A stretch of 64,000 nt of DNA. It comes from an uncultured Lachnospiraceae bacterium (GTDB lineage Bacteria > Bacillota > Clostridia > Lachnospirales > Lachnospiraceae). Both the position numbers and the translations under genes were made by a program. The notes beneath the pieces were generated by a model. The model was not told the DNA's origin. It saw only the letters and a program-made list of their open reading frames with translations, and ran no database searches. The DNA lies in contig CANQNN010000006.1 in NCBI GenBank assembly GCA_947625205.1, positions 62,001 through 126,000 on the forward strand, in the 5' to 3' direction. Below are positions 40,984 to 50,834 of this stretch, one piece after another (position 1 is the first letter of the stretch; every line of letters begins with the position of its first letter).

Positions 40984-43479
40984 TTATTCCTGTTTACCGC
41001 TTCTATGGTTCTGTTTCTGGTTCCCGTTGTTCTTATCCTGCTTCTGCACGATCTTATTCAGCTTATCTTCCGCCTCTTTTGCTTTCTTCAGCATCTCGTC
41101 AGCGATCCTGGCGCGTTCTTTTGCCTCTGCAGCGGCTGCTTTTGCCAGCCTTTTGGCCTCTGCCGCTTCCTTCGCCATAGCTTCCGCCGCTTCTTTTGCC
41201 GCCCTGCGCTCTTCTTCCTCTTTTGCCTTGCGGAGCTGTTCTGCACGGATCCTGTCGCGCTCAGCCTTTTCTTCCGCCGTATAAGGCGTATAGGAGAATA
41301 TGCTGACGGAGAGCGGAGCGCTCACTATATCAATGGCGTAAGGTTTTCCGTCCCATTCCATCTCAGTCGTATCGCACACATCCTTATTCACCGCACCGCC
41401 GCCGCCATAGATCCTGGCGTCTGTATTCAGTATCTCTTTATATTTACCCTCATAAGGCACGCCGACGCGGAATTTCTGCTTTACATTGGCAAAGTTTGCT
41501 ACCACTACAAGGGTTTCTTCCAATTTACCGCTCTTGCGCAGATACGACAGCATACATGCATTGGGCGTGATGCAGTTGATCCACTCGAATCCCTCCCAGG
41601 AAGTGTCTTTTGCATACAGCGCGGGACTGGAAAGATAAAGCTTATTCAAGTCTGCCACAAGGCGGTTCAGCTTCGCATGATCGGCGATCTCAAGGAGATT
41701 CCACTCAACCTCTCTCTCCTCGTTGAACTCATCGTATTCACCGATATCCTGTCCCATGAACAGAAGCTTCCTGCCCGGATGCGTCATATAGTATGCAAAG
41801 GTCAGACGCACATTGGCAAACTGCTCTTTGCGTTCCCCGGGCATTTTGCCAAGAAGGGTCGCCTTGCCGTGCACAACCTCATCATGGGAAAACACAAGGA
41901 TAAATTTCTCGCTGTATGCGTAGATCATGCTGAACGTCAGATCGTTATGCCGTCCGGAACGGAAATACGGATCTGTTTTGATATAGTTGAAGTAATCGTT
42001 CATAAAGCCCATGTTCCACTTCAGATCAAAACCGAGCCCGTCATCATCCAGATCCCCCGTGACCTTAGGCCATGCCGTTGACTCCTCGGCGATCATAAGG
42101 ACACCCCGGTTGCGCTTCTTCATGATAGAATTCAGATGCTTGATAAACTCAACGGCTTCCAGATTTTCATTGCCGCCATAAATATTGGCGATCCACTCCC
42201 CGTCATTTCTGCCATAGTCCAGATACAGCATAGACGCAACCGCATCGATGCGGATACCGTCGGCGTGATACCGTTCCGCCCAGTACAGCGCATTGGCAAT
42301 GAGGTAATTGCGCACCTCCGGTCTGCCGTAATTATAGATCAGTGTCCCCCAGTGCGGGTGCGAGCCCTGTCTGGGATCCTGATGCTCATACAGGCAGGTG
42401 CCGTCAAAACCGGCAAGGCCGTACGTATCTCTCGGAAAATGTGCCGGAACCCAGTCCAGGATCACGCCGATCCCCGCCTTATGCATCTCGTTCATAAAGA
42501 ACATAAAATCTTCCGCAGTGCCGTAACGCGCTGTCGGCGCATAATATCCGATCACCTGATAACCCCATGACGCATCGAGAGGATGCTCCATCACCGGCAT
42601 CAGCTCCACGTGCGTATAGTGCATTTTCTTCACATACTCTATGATCCGGGGAGCCAGCTCCCGATAGTTGCAGTATTCTCTGCCGTCGTCAGGCTTAATA
42701 AACGAACCCAGATAGACCTCATATATGTTCATCGGCTCGTTGTCGGACTGCAGTTTTGCACGTCCTTTCATCCACTTGCCGTCTTCCCACTTAAATCCGT
42801 CAATATTTCTTACCACAGAAGCGTTGTCCGGTCTGAGCTGCTGTCCAAACGCATAAGGGTCCGCCTTAAGAAATGTCAGGCCGCCTTTTGCCTTGATCTC
42901 ATACTTATAGCAGTCGCCTTCTTTCACATCCGGTATAAACAGCTCGAAAATACCCGAATCCCACAGTCTGCGCATCTGGTGTATTCTGCCGTCCCACGCA
43001 TTGAAATCGCCCACCACGCTGACGCGCATTGCGTTAGGCGCCCACACCGCAAAAAGAACGCCGTCCGTACCGTCTATCCGCACAGGATGCGCGCCCAGCT
43101 TTTCATAGACCGTATAATGGATACCCGCATTAAACCTGTCCGTATCTTCTTTCGTGATCTGCGGCGGGTAATTGTAGACCTCGCGCACCTTTTTCAGAGA
43201 GCCGTCCTGCGCCTCCACGATATATTCATAGTCCGGTATCTTTTTCCCGGGTATCAGCACCGCGAAAAAGCCCTCCTCATCCGCCATCTCCATCTTATAA
43301 CTCTTGTCGCCCTCGCTCAGCTGAAGGCGGACACTCCTGGCGCCCGGCTGAAAAGTCTGCACGAGCGTGGAATTACCGGCTGCGTGCGCACCGAGTGTCA
43401 TATGGGGATCATCGGATTCGGAATACACAATTTCCTCAATTTCCGGCCAGTTCATGAGTTTATACAGTTTTTTGTTCAT
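40984..43479 (-). CDS. glgB: 1,4-alpha-glucan branching enzyme with a C-terminal charged helical tail
   Basis: Introduces alpha-1,6 branches in glycogen. Order: N-terminal modules (about 1-230, including a CBM48 domain with 'FAVWAPNAMRVSVVGDFNAWDG'), GH13 catalytic barrel ('GVILDWVPAHFP', 'DGIRIDAVASML' with the nucleophile Asp, 'LMIAEESTAWP' with the acid Glu, 'FSHDEVVHGK'), and a C-terminal beta domain to about 730. A last segment of about 100 residues is almost entirely Ala/Lys/Glu/Arg and predicted helical or coiled coil, absent from ordinary GlgB. No other glg gene is nearby. Confidence 0.94.
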   Translation of the reverse strand: MNKKLYKLMNWPEIEEIVYSESDDPHMTLGAHAAGNSTLVQTFQPGARSVRLQLSEGDKSYKMEMADEEGFFAVLIPGKKIPDYEYIVEAQDGSLKKVREVYNYPPQITKEDTDRFNAGIHYTVYEKLGAHPVRIDGTDGVLFAVWAPNAMRVSVVGDFNAWDGRIHQMRRLWDSGIFELFIPDVKEGDCYKYEIKAKGGLTFLKADPYAFGQQLRPDNASVVRNIDGFKWEDGKWMKGRAKLQSDNEPMNIYEVYLGSFIKPDDGREYCNYRELAPRIIEYVKKMHYTHVELMPVMEHPLDASWGYQVIGYYAPTARYGTAEDFMFFMNEMHKAGIGVILDWVPAHFPRDTYGLAGFDGTCLYEHQDPRQGSHPHWGTLIYNYGRPEVRNYLIANALYWAERYHADGIRIDAVASMLYLDYGRNDGEWIANIYGGNENLEAVEFIKHLNSIMKKRNRGVLMIAEESTAWPKVTGDLDDDGLGFDLKWNMGFMNDYFNYIKTDPYFRSGRHNDLTFSMIYAYSEKFILVFSHDEVVHGKATLLGKMPGERKEQFANVRLTFAYYMTHPGRKLLFMGQDIGEYDEFNEEREVEWNLLEIADHAKLNRLVADLNKLYLSSPALYAKDTSWEGFEWINCITPNACMLSYLRKSGKLEETLVVVANFANVKQKFRVGVPYEGKYKEILNTDARIYGGGGAVNKDVCDTTEMEWDGKPYAIDIVSAPLSVSIFSYTPYTAEEKAERDRIRAEQLRKAKEEEERRAAKEAAEAMAKEAAEAKRLAKAAAAEAKERARIADEMLKKAKEAEDKLNKIVQKQDKNNGNQKQNHRSGKQE

Positions 43480-43498
43480 GGCTTCTCCTTTTCACAAG

Positions 43499-44740
43499 TT
43501 ATGTCTCTATCCTGTGTATCAACAATCCGCTGCGCAGCTTCGGCTCAAACCATGTGGATTTGGGCGGCATAAGCCCGCCTGCATCGGACACGTCAAACAG
43601 TTCGTGAATATCGGTCGGATACATGGCAAACGCTGCCCTGGCATCCGTATGTACACGCCGTACAAGCTCCTCCGGTCCTCTGATTCCGCCGACAAAATCG
43701 ATCCGGTCATCCACCCTGGGATCGGCAATGCCAAGCACGGGTTCAAGAAGCTCTCTCTGCAGGACCGCCACATCCAGATCGTGCGCCGCATCACCGTTAT
43801 ACTGTTCCGGTCTGATCTTCATGCAATACCACCGGTCCTTAAGATACAGGCCGATCTCGCCCTTGCGCCCCGGTCTGTACGGCTCCCTGCCCGCTTCGGA
43901 CACATCAAAGATCTTCTTTATCTGACTTAAGAACTCGTCATCGGAACGGCCGCCTAGTGTTCTGACGACACGGTTATAATCCATGATCATCAGCTGGTCG
44001 TCGGGAAAAAGCACGGACAAAAAATAATTAAACTGTTCGTCCCCCGTATATCCCGGATGCGCTTTTCTCCGCATCTGCGATACCTTTACCGCTGAAGCGC
44101 ACCTGTGATGTCCGTCCGCAATATAGATCGTTTCCACCTGTTCAAATTCCCGCCGGATCTGCGCTGCGTCCTGCGCATCGCCGATCACCCACAGTCTATG
44201 TGTGATGCCGTCGTCAGCCGTAAAATCATATACCGGCTGCCCCGACATGACACGACGCACCACTTCCTCTATCTTCTCCCGCCTGCGGTAAGCCAGAAAT
44301 ACAGGTCCCGTCTGGGCGCTGCACACATCTACATGCCGAACCCTGTCAGCCTCCTTGTCCGCCCGGGTATTTTCATGTCTTCTGATGACCTGTCTCTCAT
44401 AATCGTCCACCGAGGCGCAGGCGCCTACACCCACCTGGGAGCGTCCATCCATGACAAGCTCATACACATAGTAGGAAGCCTGCTCTTCCTCTATGAAAAA
44501 TCCGTCGGCGATCATCCCGTTTAACAGGTCCCTTGCTTTCTCATAAACCTCCGGCGCATACATATCATGATCCGGCGCAAACTGTGTCTCAGGTCTGTCT
44601 ATCCGCAGGAATGTATACGGATCGCCCTGAACCTTCTCATACGCTTCCTGTCTGCTGTACACATCATAAGGAAGCGCCGCGATCTTATCCGCAAGATCCG
44701 CTCTCGGTCTTACGGCACGAAAGGGAATTACATTTGCCAT
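43499..44740 (-). CDS. DUF1015 family protein
   Basis: 413 residues. 'MANVIPFRAVRPRADLADKIAALPYDVYS' is the typical N-terminus of DUF1015, and 'YIADGHHRCASA' its conserved motif. The family has no firmly established activity. In many Clostridia it is a neighbour of serC-serA; here these lie just upstream, separated by a small gene on the other strand. The start is set by AGGAG before the Met, 22 codons inside the ORF-track start. Confidence 0.9.
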   Translation of the reverse strand: MANVIPFRAVRPRADLADKIAALPYDVYSRQEAYEKVQGDPYTFLRIDRPETQFAPDHDMYAPEVYEKARDLLNGMIADGFFIEEEQASYYVYELVMDGRSQVGVGACASVDDYERQVIRRHENTRADKEADRVRHVDVCSAQTGPVFLAYRRREKIEEVVRRVMSGQPVYDFTADDGITHRLWVIGDAQDAAQIRREFEQVETIYIADGHHRCASAVKVSQMRRKAHPGYTGDEQFNYFLSVLFPDDQLMIMDYNRVVRTLGGRSDDEFLSQIKKIFDVSEAGREPYRPGRKGEIGLYLKDRWYCMKIRPEQYNGDAAHDLDVAVLQRELLEPVLGIADPRVDDRIDFVGGIRGPEELVRRVHTDARAAFAMYPTDIHELFDVSDAGGLMPPKSTWFEPKLRSGLLIHRIET

Positions 44741-44886
44741 CTTGTCTCCTGTTGTGATAAAATGTATATATAGATTTATTTTAACAAATAAGACTATACA
44801 GCACAAGCACGAAGTGATAAAATAATAGGCGCAAAAAACAGGTAGTGCGCAAGCGAATTTCAGAACAGCAAAAGGAAGTGTGTCAT

Positions 44887-45171
44887 ATGACCCCTGAAAA
44901 CAAAAAAATATTAGACCGCATCAACGCTTATGCGGAAGAAGTGCTCGCGGACATCGATCCGCAAAAAACCAGAATATCGTACCAGCTGGACGCTTTAAGA
45001 CCCGTCATGCAGGAGATCGCCGATGAAAAGGGTATGTCCATTGAAGATGTATTTATACTCTACATGGATCTTGCAAGCGAGGCGTCCGTAGAGGCGCAGA
45101 ATCAGCTGGATGCGGTTTTGGATGGGGATGAAGATACGGATTTCTCCAAAATCGCCAACCGGCTTAACTAA
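44887..45171 (+). CDS. Small hypothetical protein (94 aa)
   Basis: An acidic, helical, cytoplasmic protein ('RINAYAEEVLADIDPQKTRISYQLDALRPVMQEI'), ending 'DFSKIANRLN'. No family recognised. AAAGGAAG lies upstream of the ATG at 44887, so I shorten the ORF-track call by 14 codons. A strong terminator follows. It is the only plus-strand gene between 36.8 and 59.1 kb. Confidence 0.75.
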   Translation: MTPENKKILDRINAYAEEVLADIDPQKTRISYQLDALRPVMQEIADEKGMSIEDVFILYMDLASEASVEAQNQLDAVLDGDEDTDFSKIANRLN

Positions 45172-45212
45172 AATCAGACAGAACCCGCTGTCGGCTATCT
45201 GTCTGATTTTAT
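45170..45212. terminator. Bidirectional terminator between the small protein and serA
   Basis: AAAATCAGACAG / CTGTCTGATTTT, 12-bp perfect stem with A- and T-runs on both sides, so it can end transcripts from either gene. Confidence 0.88.
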
Positions 45213-45250
45213 TACTATGTTAATATTACTATGTTATTATGCTGTTTCTG

Positions 45251-46414
45251 CTACTTAACGACCCTTACTCTGAAAACACCCTCTATGGACTGTAACTTCT
45301 GGATAATACTCTCCGATGCGGGCGCTTCGATATCGAGCATCGTATAAGCGACCTCGCCTCTTGATTTATTCATCATATCGGTTATATTAATTCCATTGTC
45401 GCCGAAGCATGCGGTAAACTTGGTGATCATGTTCGCTATATTCTTATGGAAGATCGCCACACGGCCCGCCTGCGCGCAGACGCCCATATCACAGTTGGGA
45501 TAATTTACACTGTTGACGATATTGCCGTTCTCCAGATAATTCTTAAGCTCCCTGACAGCCATCACCGCACAGTTATCCTCGGATTCTTCCGTGGAAGCGC
45601 CCAGATGCGGGATCACAATGCAGCCGTCCTGCCCTGCCGTCACAGCATTCGGGAAATCGGACACATACCTGCGGATCTTACCTGTCTTGATGCCCTCAAG
45701 CACAGCTTTCTCATCCACAAGAAGATCACGGGCAAAGTTCAGCAGGATCACGCCTTCTTTCATCTGTTCGATCGCTTCTTTGCCTATCATGCCCTTGGTG
45801 GAATCCATAAGCGGAACATGGATCGTGATATAATCACATTCCGCATAAATCTCCTCCACATTCAGAACATGCTTTACGTCACGGCTTAAGTTCCATGCGG
45901 CATCCACAGACACATAAGGGTCGTATCCGTATACTTCCATACCCAGATGCTTCGCCACGTTGGCAACCTTGACGCCGATCGCGCCCAGTCCCACGATACC
46001 GAGCTTTTTGCCTTCGATCTCCGTGCCGGCAAAGCTTTTCTTGGCTTTTTCGGCACTTTTCCCGATATTCTCATCGGTCTTATTCTCTTTTATCCACTCG
46101 ATGCCGCCTACGATATCACGCGCTGCCAGAAGCATACCCGCGATCACCAGCTCTTTGACACCGTTGGCGTTGGCTCCCGGCGTATTAAATACAACAATTC
46201 CCTTCTCCGCGCATTTATCCAGTGGGATGTTATTGACGCCCGCACCCGCTCTCGCGATCGCCAGCAGGCTCTCCGTAAATTCCATGTCATGCATGGCTGC
46301 ACTTCTCACCAGAATACCGTCGGCTTCCGCAACGTTCTCCGTCTTTACATACTGATCGCTGAATTTTTCAAGGCCGACGCTGGAGATCGGATTTAAACAA
46401 TGATATTTAAACAT
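45251..46414 (-). CDS. serA: D-3-phosphoglycerate dehydrogenase
   Basis: First step of serine synthesis. NAD motif 'GIVGLGAIGVKVANVAKHLG', active-site His in 'IPHLGASTEESEDN', and a C-terminal ACT domain ('ITDMMNKSRGEVAYTMLDIEA') for serine feedback or oligomerisation. 387 aa is the short type. It follows serC with a 24-nt gap, one operon. Confidence 0.96.
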   Translation of the reverse strand: MFKYHCLNPISSVGLEKFSDQYVKTENVAEADGILVRSAAMHDMEFTESLLAIARAGAGVNNIPLDKCAEKGIVVFNTPGANANGVKELVIAGMLLAARDIVGGIEWIKENKTDENIGKSAEKAKKSFAGTEIEGKKLGIVGLGAIGVKVANVAKHLGMEVYGYDPYVSVDAAWNLSRDVKHVLNVEEIYAECDYITIHVPLMDSTKGMIGKEAIEQMKEGVILLNFARDLLVDEKAVLEGIKTGKIRRYVSDFPNAVTAGQDGCIVIPHLGASTEESEDNCAVMAVRELKNYLENGNIVNSVNYPNCDMGVCAQAGRVAIFHKNIANMITKFTACFGDNGINITDMMNKSRGEVAYTMLDIEAPASESIIQKLQSIEGVFRVRVVK

Positions 46415-46438
46415 CTGACTTAACCTCTTTTCCGTTCC

Positions 46439-47521
46439 TTACTTATTGTTCTTCTCAAACTCTTTCATGAAAGCTACCAGTTTCTCCACGCCTTCAACCG
46501 GCATAGCATTGTAGATACTTGCACGCATACCGCCTACGGTGCGGTGTCCCTTCAGGTTCACGAAGCCCGCTTCGGCAGCTTCCTTGATAAATTTGGCGTC
46601 CATTTCTTCATTTCCGGTCACAAACGGCACATTCATGATAGAACGGTCTTCTTTTCTTACCGTACCCTTGAACAGCCCGCTCTCATCCAGGAAATCATAC
46701 AGGATCTTTGCCTTTTTCTCATTGGTCTCCTTCATTGCCTCAAGGCCGCCGTTCTTAAGAAGCCACTTGAATACCTTGCCGCATATGTAGATGCCGTAGC
46801 ACGGCGGTGTATTGTATAGCGAATCGTTGTCCGCGTGGACCTTATATTTCATCATAGTAGGCGTTCCCGGAAGCACATCGTCCGTGAGAAGATCTTCTCT
46901 GATGATAACTACCTGCGTACCCGCAGGTCCTACATTCTTCTGCACGCCCGCATAGACCATACCGTAAGCGGTCACATCCATAGGCTCCGACAGGAAACAG
47001 GAAGACACATCGGACACGAGGATCTTACCCTTCGTGTTCGGCAACGTATGGAATTTGGTCCCGTAGATCGTATTATTCTCACAGATATACACGTAATCCA
47101 TATCGTCCGTAATGGGCAGATCGGAACAGTCGGGAATATAGGAGAACGTCTTATCTGCCGAAGACGCCAGCTCGACCGCCTCTCCGTAGATCCGGGCTTC
47201 CGCAAACGCTTTCTTCGCCCACTGGCCTGTCAGGATATATCCGGCTTTACGGTTTTTCATAAGGTTCATCGGTACGGACGCAAAAATAAGGCTTGCACCG
47301 CCCTGTAAAAAAAGCACCTTGTAATTTTCGGGGATTTTCAGCAAGGTCCTCAGATCCGCCTCTGCCTCTTTTATAATGGTATCAAATGCTTTGGAGCGAT
47401 GACTCATCTCCATAACGGACATGCCGTTCCCCTTATAGTCTAACATCTCCTGCGCAGCTTCTTTTAACACTTCCTCCGGCAAAACCGCAGGACCCGCTGA
47501 AAAATTATATACTCTGGCCAC
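46439..47521 (-). CDS. serC: Phosphoserine aminotransferase
   Basis: Second step of serine synthesis, also used in pyridoxal phosphate synthesis in some bacteria. PLP Lys in 'YAGVQKNVGPAG'; 'YNFSAGPAVLPEEVL' is the family N-terminus; 360 aa. The start is GTG at 47521 because GGAGGAG lies 5 nt before it; the ORF-track TTG start would put that site inside the gene. It has its own near-consensus promoter. Confidence 0.95.
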   Translation of the reverse strand: MARVYNFSAGPAVLPEEVLKEAAQEMLDYKGNGMSVMEMSHRSKAFDTIIKEAEADLRTLLKIPENYKVLFLQGGASLIFASVPMNLMKNRKAGYILTGQWAKKAFAEARIYGEAVELASSADKTFSYIPDCSDLPITDDMDYVYICENNTIYGTKFHTLPNTKGKILVSDVSSCFLSEPMDVTAYGMVYAGVQKNVGPAGTQVVIIREDLLTDDVLPGTPTMMKYKVHADNDSLYNTPPCYGIYICGKVFKWLLKNGGLEAMKETNEKKAKILYDFLDESGLFKGTVRKEDRSIMNVPFVTGNEEMDAKFIKEAAEAGFVNLKGHRTVGGMRASIYNAMPVEGVEKLVAFMKEFEKNNK

Positions 47522-47566
47522 TTTAAACTCCTCCAATTATGTGTATAGATTTATAAACTAACAAGT

Positions 47567-47595
47567 ATTTTACCTTTTTCATATACGTTCGTCAA
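47567..47595 (-). promoter_or_regulatory. serCA promoter
   Basis: TTGACG (47590-47595), 17 nt, TAAAAT (47567-47572) on the minus strand, about 46 nt before the serC start. Confidence 0.65.
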
Positions 47596-47647
47596 TTACA
47601 ACCCGAAATTTTTTACCGGCGGCTATACCGGCTATACGGCTGCGGCT

Positions 47648-49051
47648 CTAATAGAACATGACGACCGGCGTTCCCACCTCAACGCTATCGTACAACTGTA
47701 CCATAGCGTCCCTGGGCGTATTGATACAGCCGTGCGAGCCGTTCGTCTGATAAATGGTCCCGCCGTATTTTGCTCTCCATGAAGCGTCATGGATGCCGAT
47801 ATTACCCTTTACAGGCATCCAGAAATCCACATGGGACGCATACCCTTCTCCGCGAAGGATCCGGTTCTTCTGTTTTAAATATACATAATTGACGCCGCTG
47901 GGTGTTCCCATCCTGCGAGATGTATTGCCGGTGACGACGGGCGTGGCGATCTTCTGTTCACCGTCAACATAGTAATACAGCATCTGCTCACCCATATCGA
48001 CCTCTATATAGGTATCACCTATATCATCCTTACCCTGTACCAGTGCCTTCTGGGTATAGGCCGGCTCATGCGTCTCCGTTCTGTGCGCCAGGAACGCTTC
48101 TTTAAGATATTCTGTCTCGGCGCTGCGATCCATCTTATTACCGTACGTACCGCCTTCTACCGTAACAGTCTCTCCCCTTGTAGCGTGAAACTGTCTGCTG
48201 ATACCCACCGTGTCGTACTCATCGGCGAGCGCGTCAATATATTCCTCCACCGCATTTTCCTTAAGCTGCAGATTGCCCTCCTCGTCCGTTGCAAAGCTGC
48301 CGTCCTCCGCAAGCCCGATCCAGTCGCAGACCACGGACGCATCTACGTGCACCTCGTCATCGCCCATCGCATACACGATATCGCACTGCTGGAATGCAGC
48401 CACCTTTTCCCACATGGCAAGCGTTTCACGCATCTGTTCCGTGAGCGGCAGATCCGCATAACATTCTTCCTCTGCCAAAGACACTTCGGTCCTGGATTCT
48501 TCAATCGCGTTCACGATAGCTGCTCTCGCCTTGTCAGGCTGCAGCACCCCGATACGCTCGTTTAACAGCTCATACCCCTGATTCGTCTTAATAATGGATA
48601 CCTTCAGATCCCCGTCATCCCGGCTGTTATGCACGGCCAGAAAAGGCACTTGGTCAAGAATATCGTCAAGGGCCTTTCTGTTATACGATACTACCGGCTT
48701 AAGCTCTACACTGTCCCCGTGATACAGGCTTTCGATCCACATCCACGGGTTCTGCTGCTTACGATATATTTCGAGCGCCTCCGTGAAATCATACTGATAG
48801 TCTATCTGCTGCGCCAGGATCTCACAGGAGTTCCCGTCCTTATCGTAAACCGTGATCCCGTCATATGTAAAACCAGCGGCCAGATCATCATTGACTTCTT
48901 CAATGCTTCTTCCCGTACAATACACATCATTGATCCACGTCCCGTAAGCAAATGCGTTGTGGTAATAAACGGCCAGCCCGATGTATGTTGCCATCAGGCT
49001 GACCAGAACGATACATAATATGATTGCCAGATGTTTTATAAATACTTTCAT
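47648..49051 (-). CDS. Membrane-anchored L,D-transpeptidase (YkuD)
   Basis: 467 residues. One N-terminal membrane segment ('IILCIVLVSLMATYIGLAVYY'), a long extracellular region with repeated peptidoglycan-binding-like parts (about 40-300), and a C-terminal YkuD domain with the active site 'HDASWRAKYGG' then 'SHGCINTPRDAM'. It forms 3-3 peptide crosslinks or attaches proteins to peptidoglycan, giving resistance to many beta-lactams in related enzymes. It follows ilvB by about 50 nt, and may be co-transcribed, though it has no link with branched-chain amino acids. Confidence 0.93.
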   Translation of the reverse strand: MKVFIKHLAIILCIVLVSLMATYIGLAVYYHNAFAYGTWINDVYCTGRSIEEVNDDLAAGFTYDGITVYDKDGNSCEILAQQIDYQYDFTEALEIYRKQQNPWMWIESLYHGDSVELKPVVSYNRKALDDILDQVPFLAVHNSRDDGDLKVSIIKTNQGYELLNERIGVLQPDKARAAIVNAIEESRTEVSLAEEECYADLPLTEQMRETLAMWEKVAAFQQCDIVYAMGDDEVHVDASVVCDWIGLAEDGSFATDEEGNLQLKENAVEEYIDALADEYDTVGISRQFHATRGETVTVEGGTYGNKMDRSAETEYLKEAFLAHRTETHEPAYTQKALVQGKDDIGDTYIEVDMGEQMLYYYVDGEQKIATPVVTGNTSRRMGTPSGVNYVYLKQKNRILRGEGYASHVDFWMPVKGNIGIHDASWRAKYGGTIYQTNGSHGCINTPRDAMVQLYDSVEVGTPVVMFY

Positions 49052-49102
49052 AAGATGTTCCCGGTCACCTTAAATAAAATTCGTCTTCTGTATTATATGC
49101 CC

Positions 49103-50791
49103 TTACGCCTCTTTATTCGCCTTCGCCAAGTCCTCGGCGTCAAAGGCTTCGCTTATAGGCGCGCCTGCCGGCACCATCGGGAATACCTTATCGTCTTCAG
49201 GTATGATACAATCCAGCAGAACCGGTTTTTTCAGGGCAATGGCTTTCTCGATTGCAGGCGCCACTTCCTCTTTCGAAGCCACCCTGATCGCTTCGCATCC
49301 CAGGCCTTCCGCCACTTTGCAGAAATCTACGCTGTCGTTTAAGACTGTCTGCGAATACCGCTTTCCGTAGAAAAGCGTCTGCCACTGGCGCACCATCCCA
49401 AGCACATGATTGTTGATCACCACCTGAATGATCGGAATATTATATCGGCTTGCCGTTGCCAGCTCATTCATATTCATACGGAAACAGCCGTCGCCGGCAA
49501 TGTTGATACAAACCTTGTCCGGTCTTCCCATCTTGGCGCCGATGCACGCGCCCAGGCCATATCCCATAGTGCCGAGTCCGCCCGATGTAAGAAGGGTTCT
49601 CGGCATAGAGTATTTATAGAACTGCGCCGCCCACATCTGATGCTGTCCTACATCCGTGGTGATCACCGCATCGCCTTTGGTGATCCTGTCGATCTCTTCC
49701 ATAATATACGGACAGGACAGCTGCGGCTCATCATAGCTTAACGGATACTGCTCTTTAAGCTGCCTGATGCGCTGCATCCACTCCTTATGCTCCTGCTGGG
49801 CAAGTAAACCGTTTATTTTGTCAAGAACCAGTTTCAGATCTCCGACTAAAGCCACATCGGTCTTAATATTCTTATTGATCTCTGCAGCATCGATATCGAT
49901 CTGCAATACCTTCGCATTCTCGGCAAACTTTTTCGGATTGCCGACCACACGGTCCGAAAATCTGGCGCCGAGGGCGATCAGCAGATCACACTCGCTGACG
50001 CCGAAGTTGGACGCCTTGGTCCCGTGCATACCGATCATGCCCGTGTAGGCGTCGTCATGTCCGTCATAAACGCCTTTGCCCATCAGCGTGTCGCATACAG
50101 GCGTATCCATCTTCCTGGCGAACTCGCGCACTTCTTTATAGGCGCCGGATATAACGGCTCCGCCGCCCACATAGACAAAGGGTTTCTTGGAGCTGCGCAG
50201 AAGCTCGAGCGCCGCCTGAAGCTCCTCCTCCGTATAGCGGGATGTCCGCTCGGCTTTTACCGGTTTCATCGGCGTAAACTCACAGGTATTGGAAGTCACA
50301 TCCTTCGTAATATCCACCAGCACGGGCCCCGGTCTGCCGCTTCCTGCAATTGCAAAAGCATTGCGAAGCGTATCCGCGAGAATGCTGATATCCTTTACAA
50401 TATAATTGTGTTTCGTGATCGGCATCGTAATGCCGGCAATATCTACCTCCTGAAAAGAGTCCTTTCCCAGAGACGGCAAAACCACATTGCAAGTGATCGC
50501 AACGATAGGCACAGAGTCCATATACGCTGTGGCGATACCCGTCACAAGATTGGTCGCGCCGGGTCCGCTGGTAGCCAGACACACGCCGACTTTACCGGTC
50601 GCCCTCGCATAACCGTCCGCCGCATGTGCGGCTCCCTGTTCATGGGATGTAAGAATATGATTTATTTCATCACTGTGCTGATATAAAGCATCATATACGT
50701 TAAGGATCGTTCCGCCCGGATAACCGAACACCGTGTCTACTCCCTGTTCTTTCAGACATTCTACTACGATCTCTGCACCTGTCAGTATCAT
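49103..50791 (-). CDS. ilvB: Acetolactate synthase, catalytic subunit
   Basis: First common step of valine, leucine and isoleucine synthesis, thiamine diphosphate-dependent. 'SHEQGAAHAADGYARATGK' contains the catalytic Glu and 'IAGDGCFRMNMNEL' to 'VVINNHVLG' the ThDP/Mg motif. 562 aa is normal. No regulatory subunit (ilvN/ilvH) is visible beside it. GGAGG precedes the ATG. It follows ilvD after 43 nt. Confidence 0.96.
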   Translation of the reverse strand: MILTGAEIVVECLKEQGVDTVFGYPGGTILNVYDALYQHSDEINHILTSHEQGAAHAADGYARATGKVGVCLATSGPGATNLVTGIATAYMDSVPIVAITCNVVLPSLGKDSFQEVDIAGITMPITKHNYIVKDISILADTLRNAFAIAGSGRPGPVLVDITKDVTSNTCEFTPMKPVKAERTSRYTEEELQAALELLRSSKKPFVYVGGGAVISGAYKEVREFARKMDTPVCDTLMGKGVYDGHDDAYTGMIGMHGTKASNFGVSECDLLIALGARFSDRVVGNPKKFAENAKVLQIDIDAAEINKNIKTDVALVGDLKLVLDKINGLLAQQEHKEWMQRIRQLKEQYPLSYDEPQLSCPYIMEEIDRITKGDAVITTDVGQHQMWAAQFYKYSMPRTLLTSGGLGTMGYGLGACIGAKMGRPDKVCINIAGDGCFRMNMNELATASRYNIPIIQVVINNHVLGMVRQWQTLFYGKRYSQTVLNDSVDFCKVAEGLGCEAIRVASKEEVAPAIEKAIALKKPVLLDCIIPEDDKVFPMVPAGAPISEAFDAEDLAKANKEA

Positions 50792-50834
50792 GATTGATTC
50801 CTCCTGCTTATCCCTGTTAGTTTGTGATCTGTAT

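Noticed and set aside
40978-42081. 367-residue plus-strand ORF
   Set aside because: Shadow of glgB on the opposite strand; no ribosome binding site or domain.
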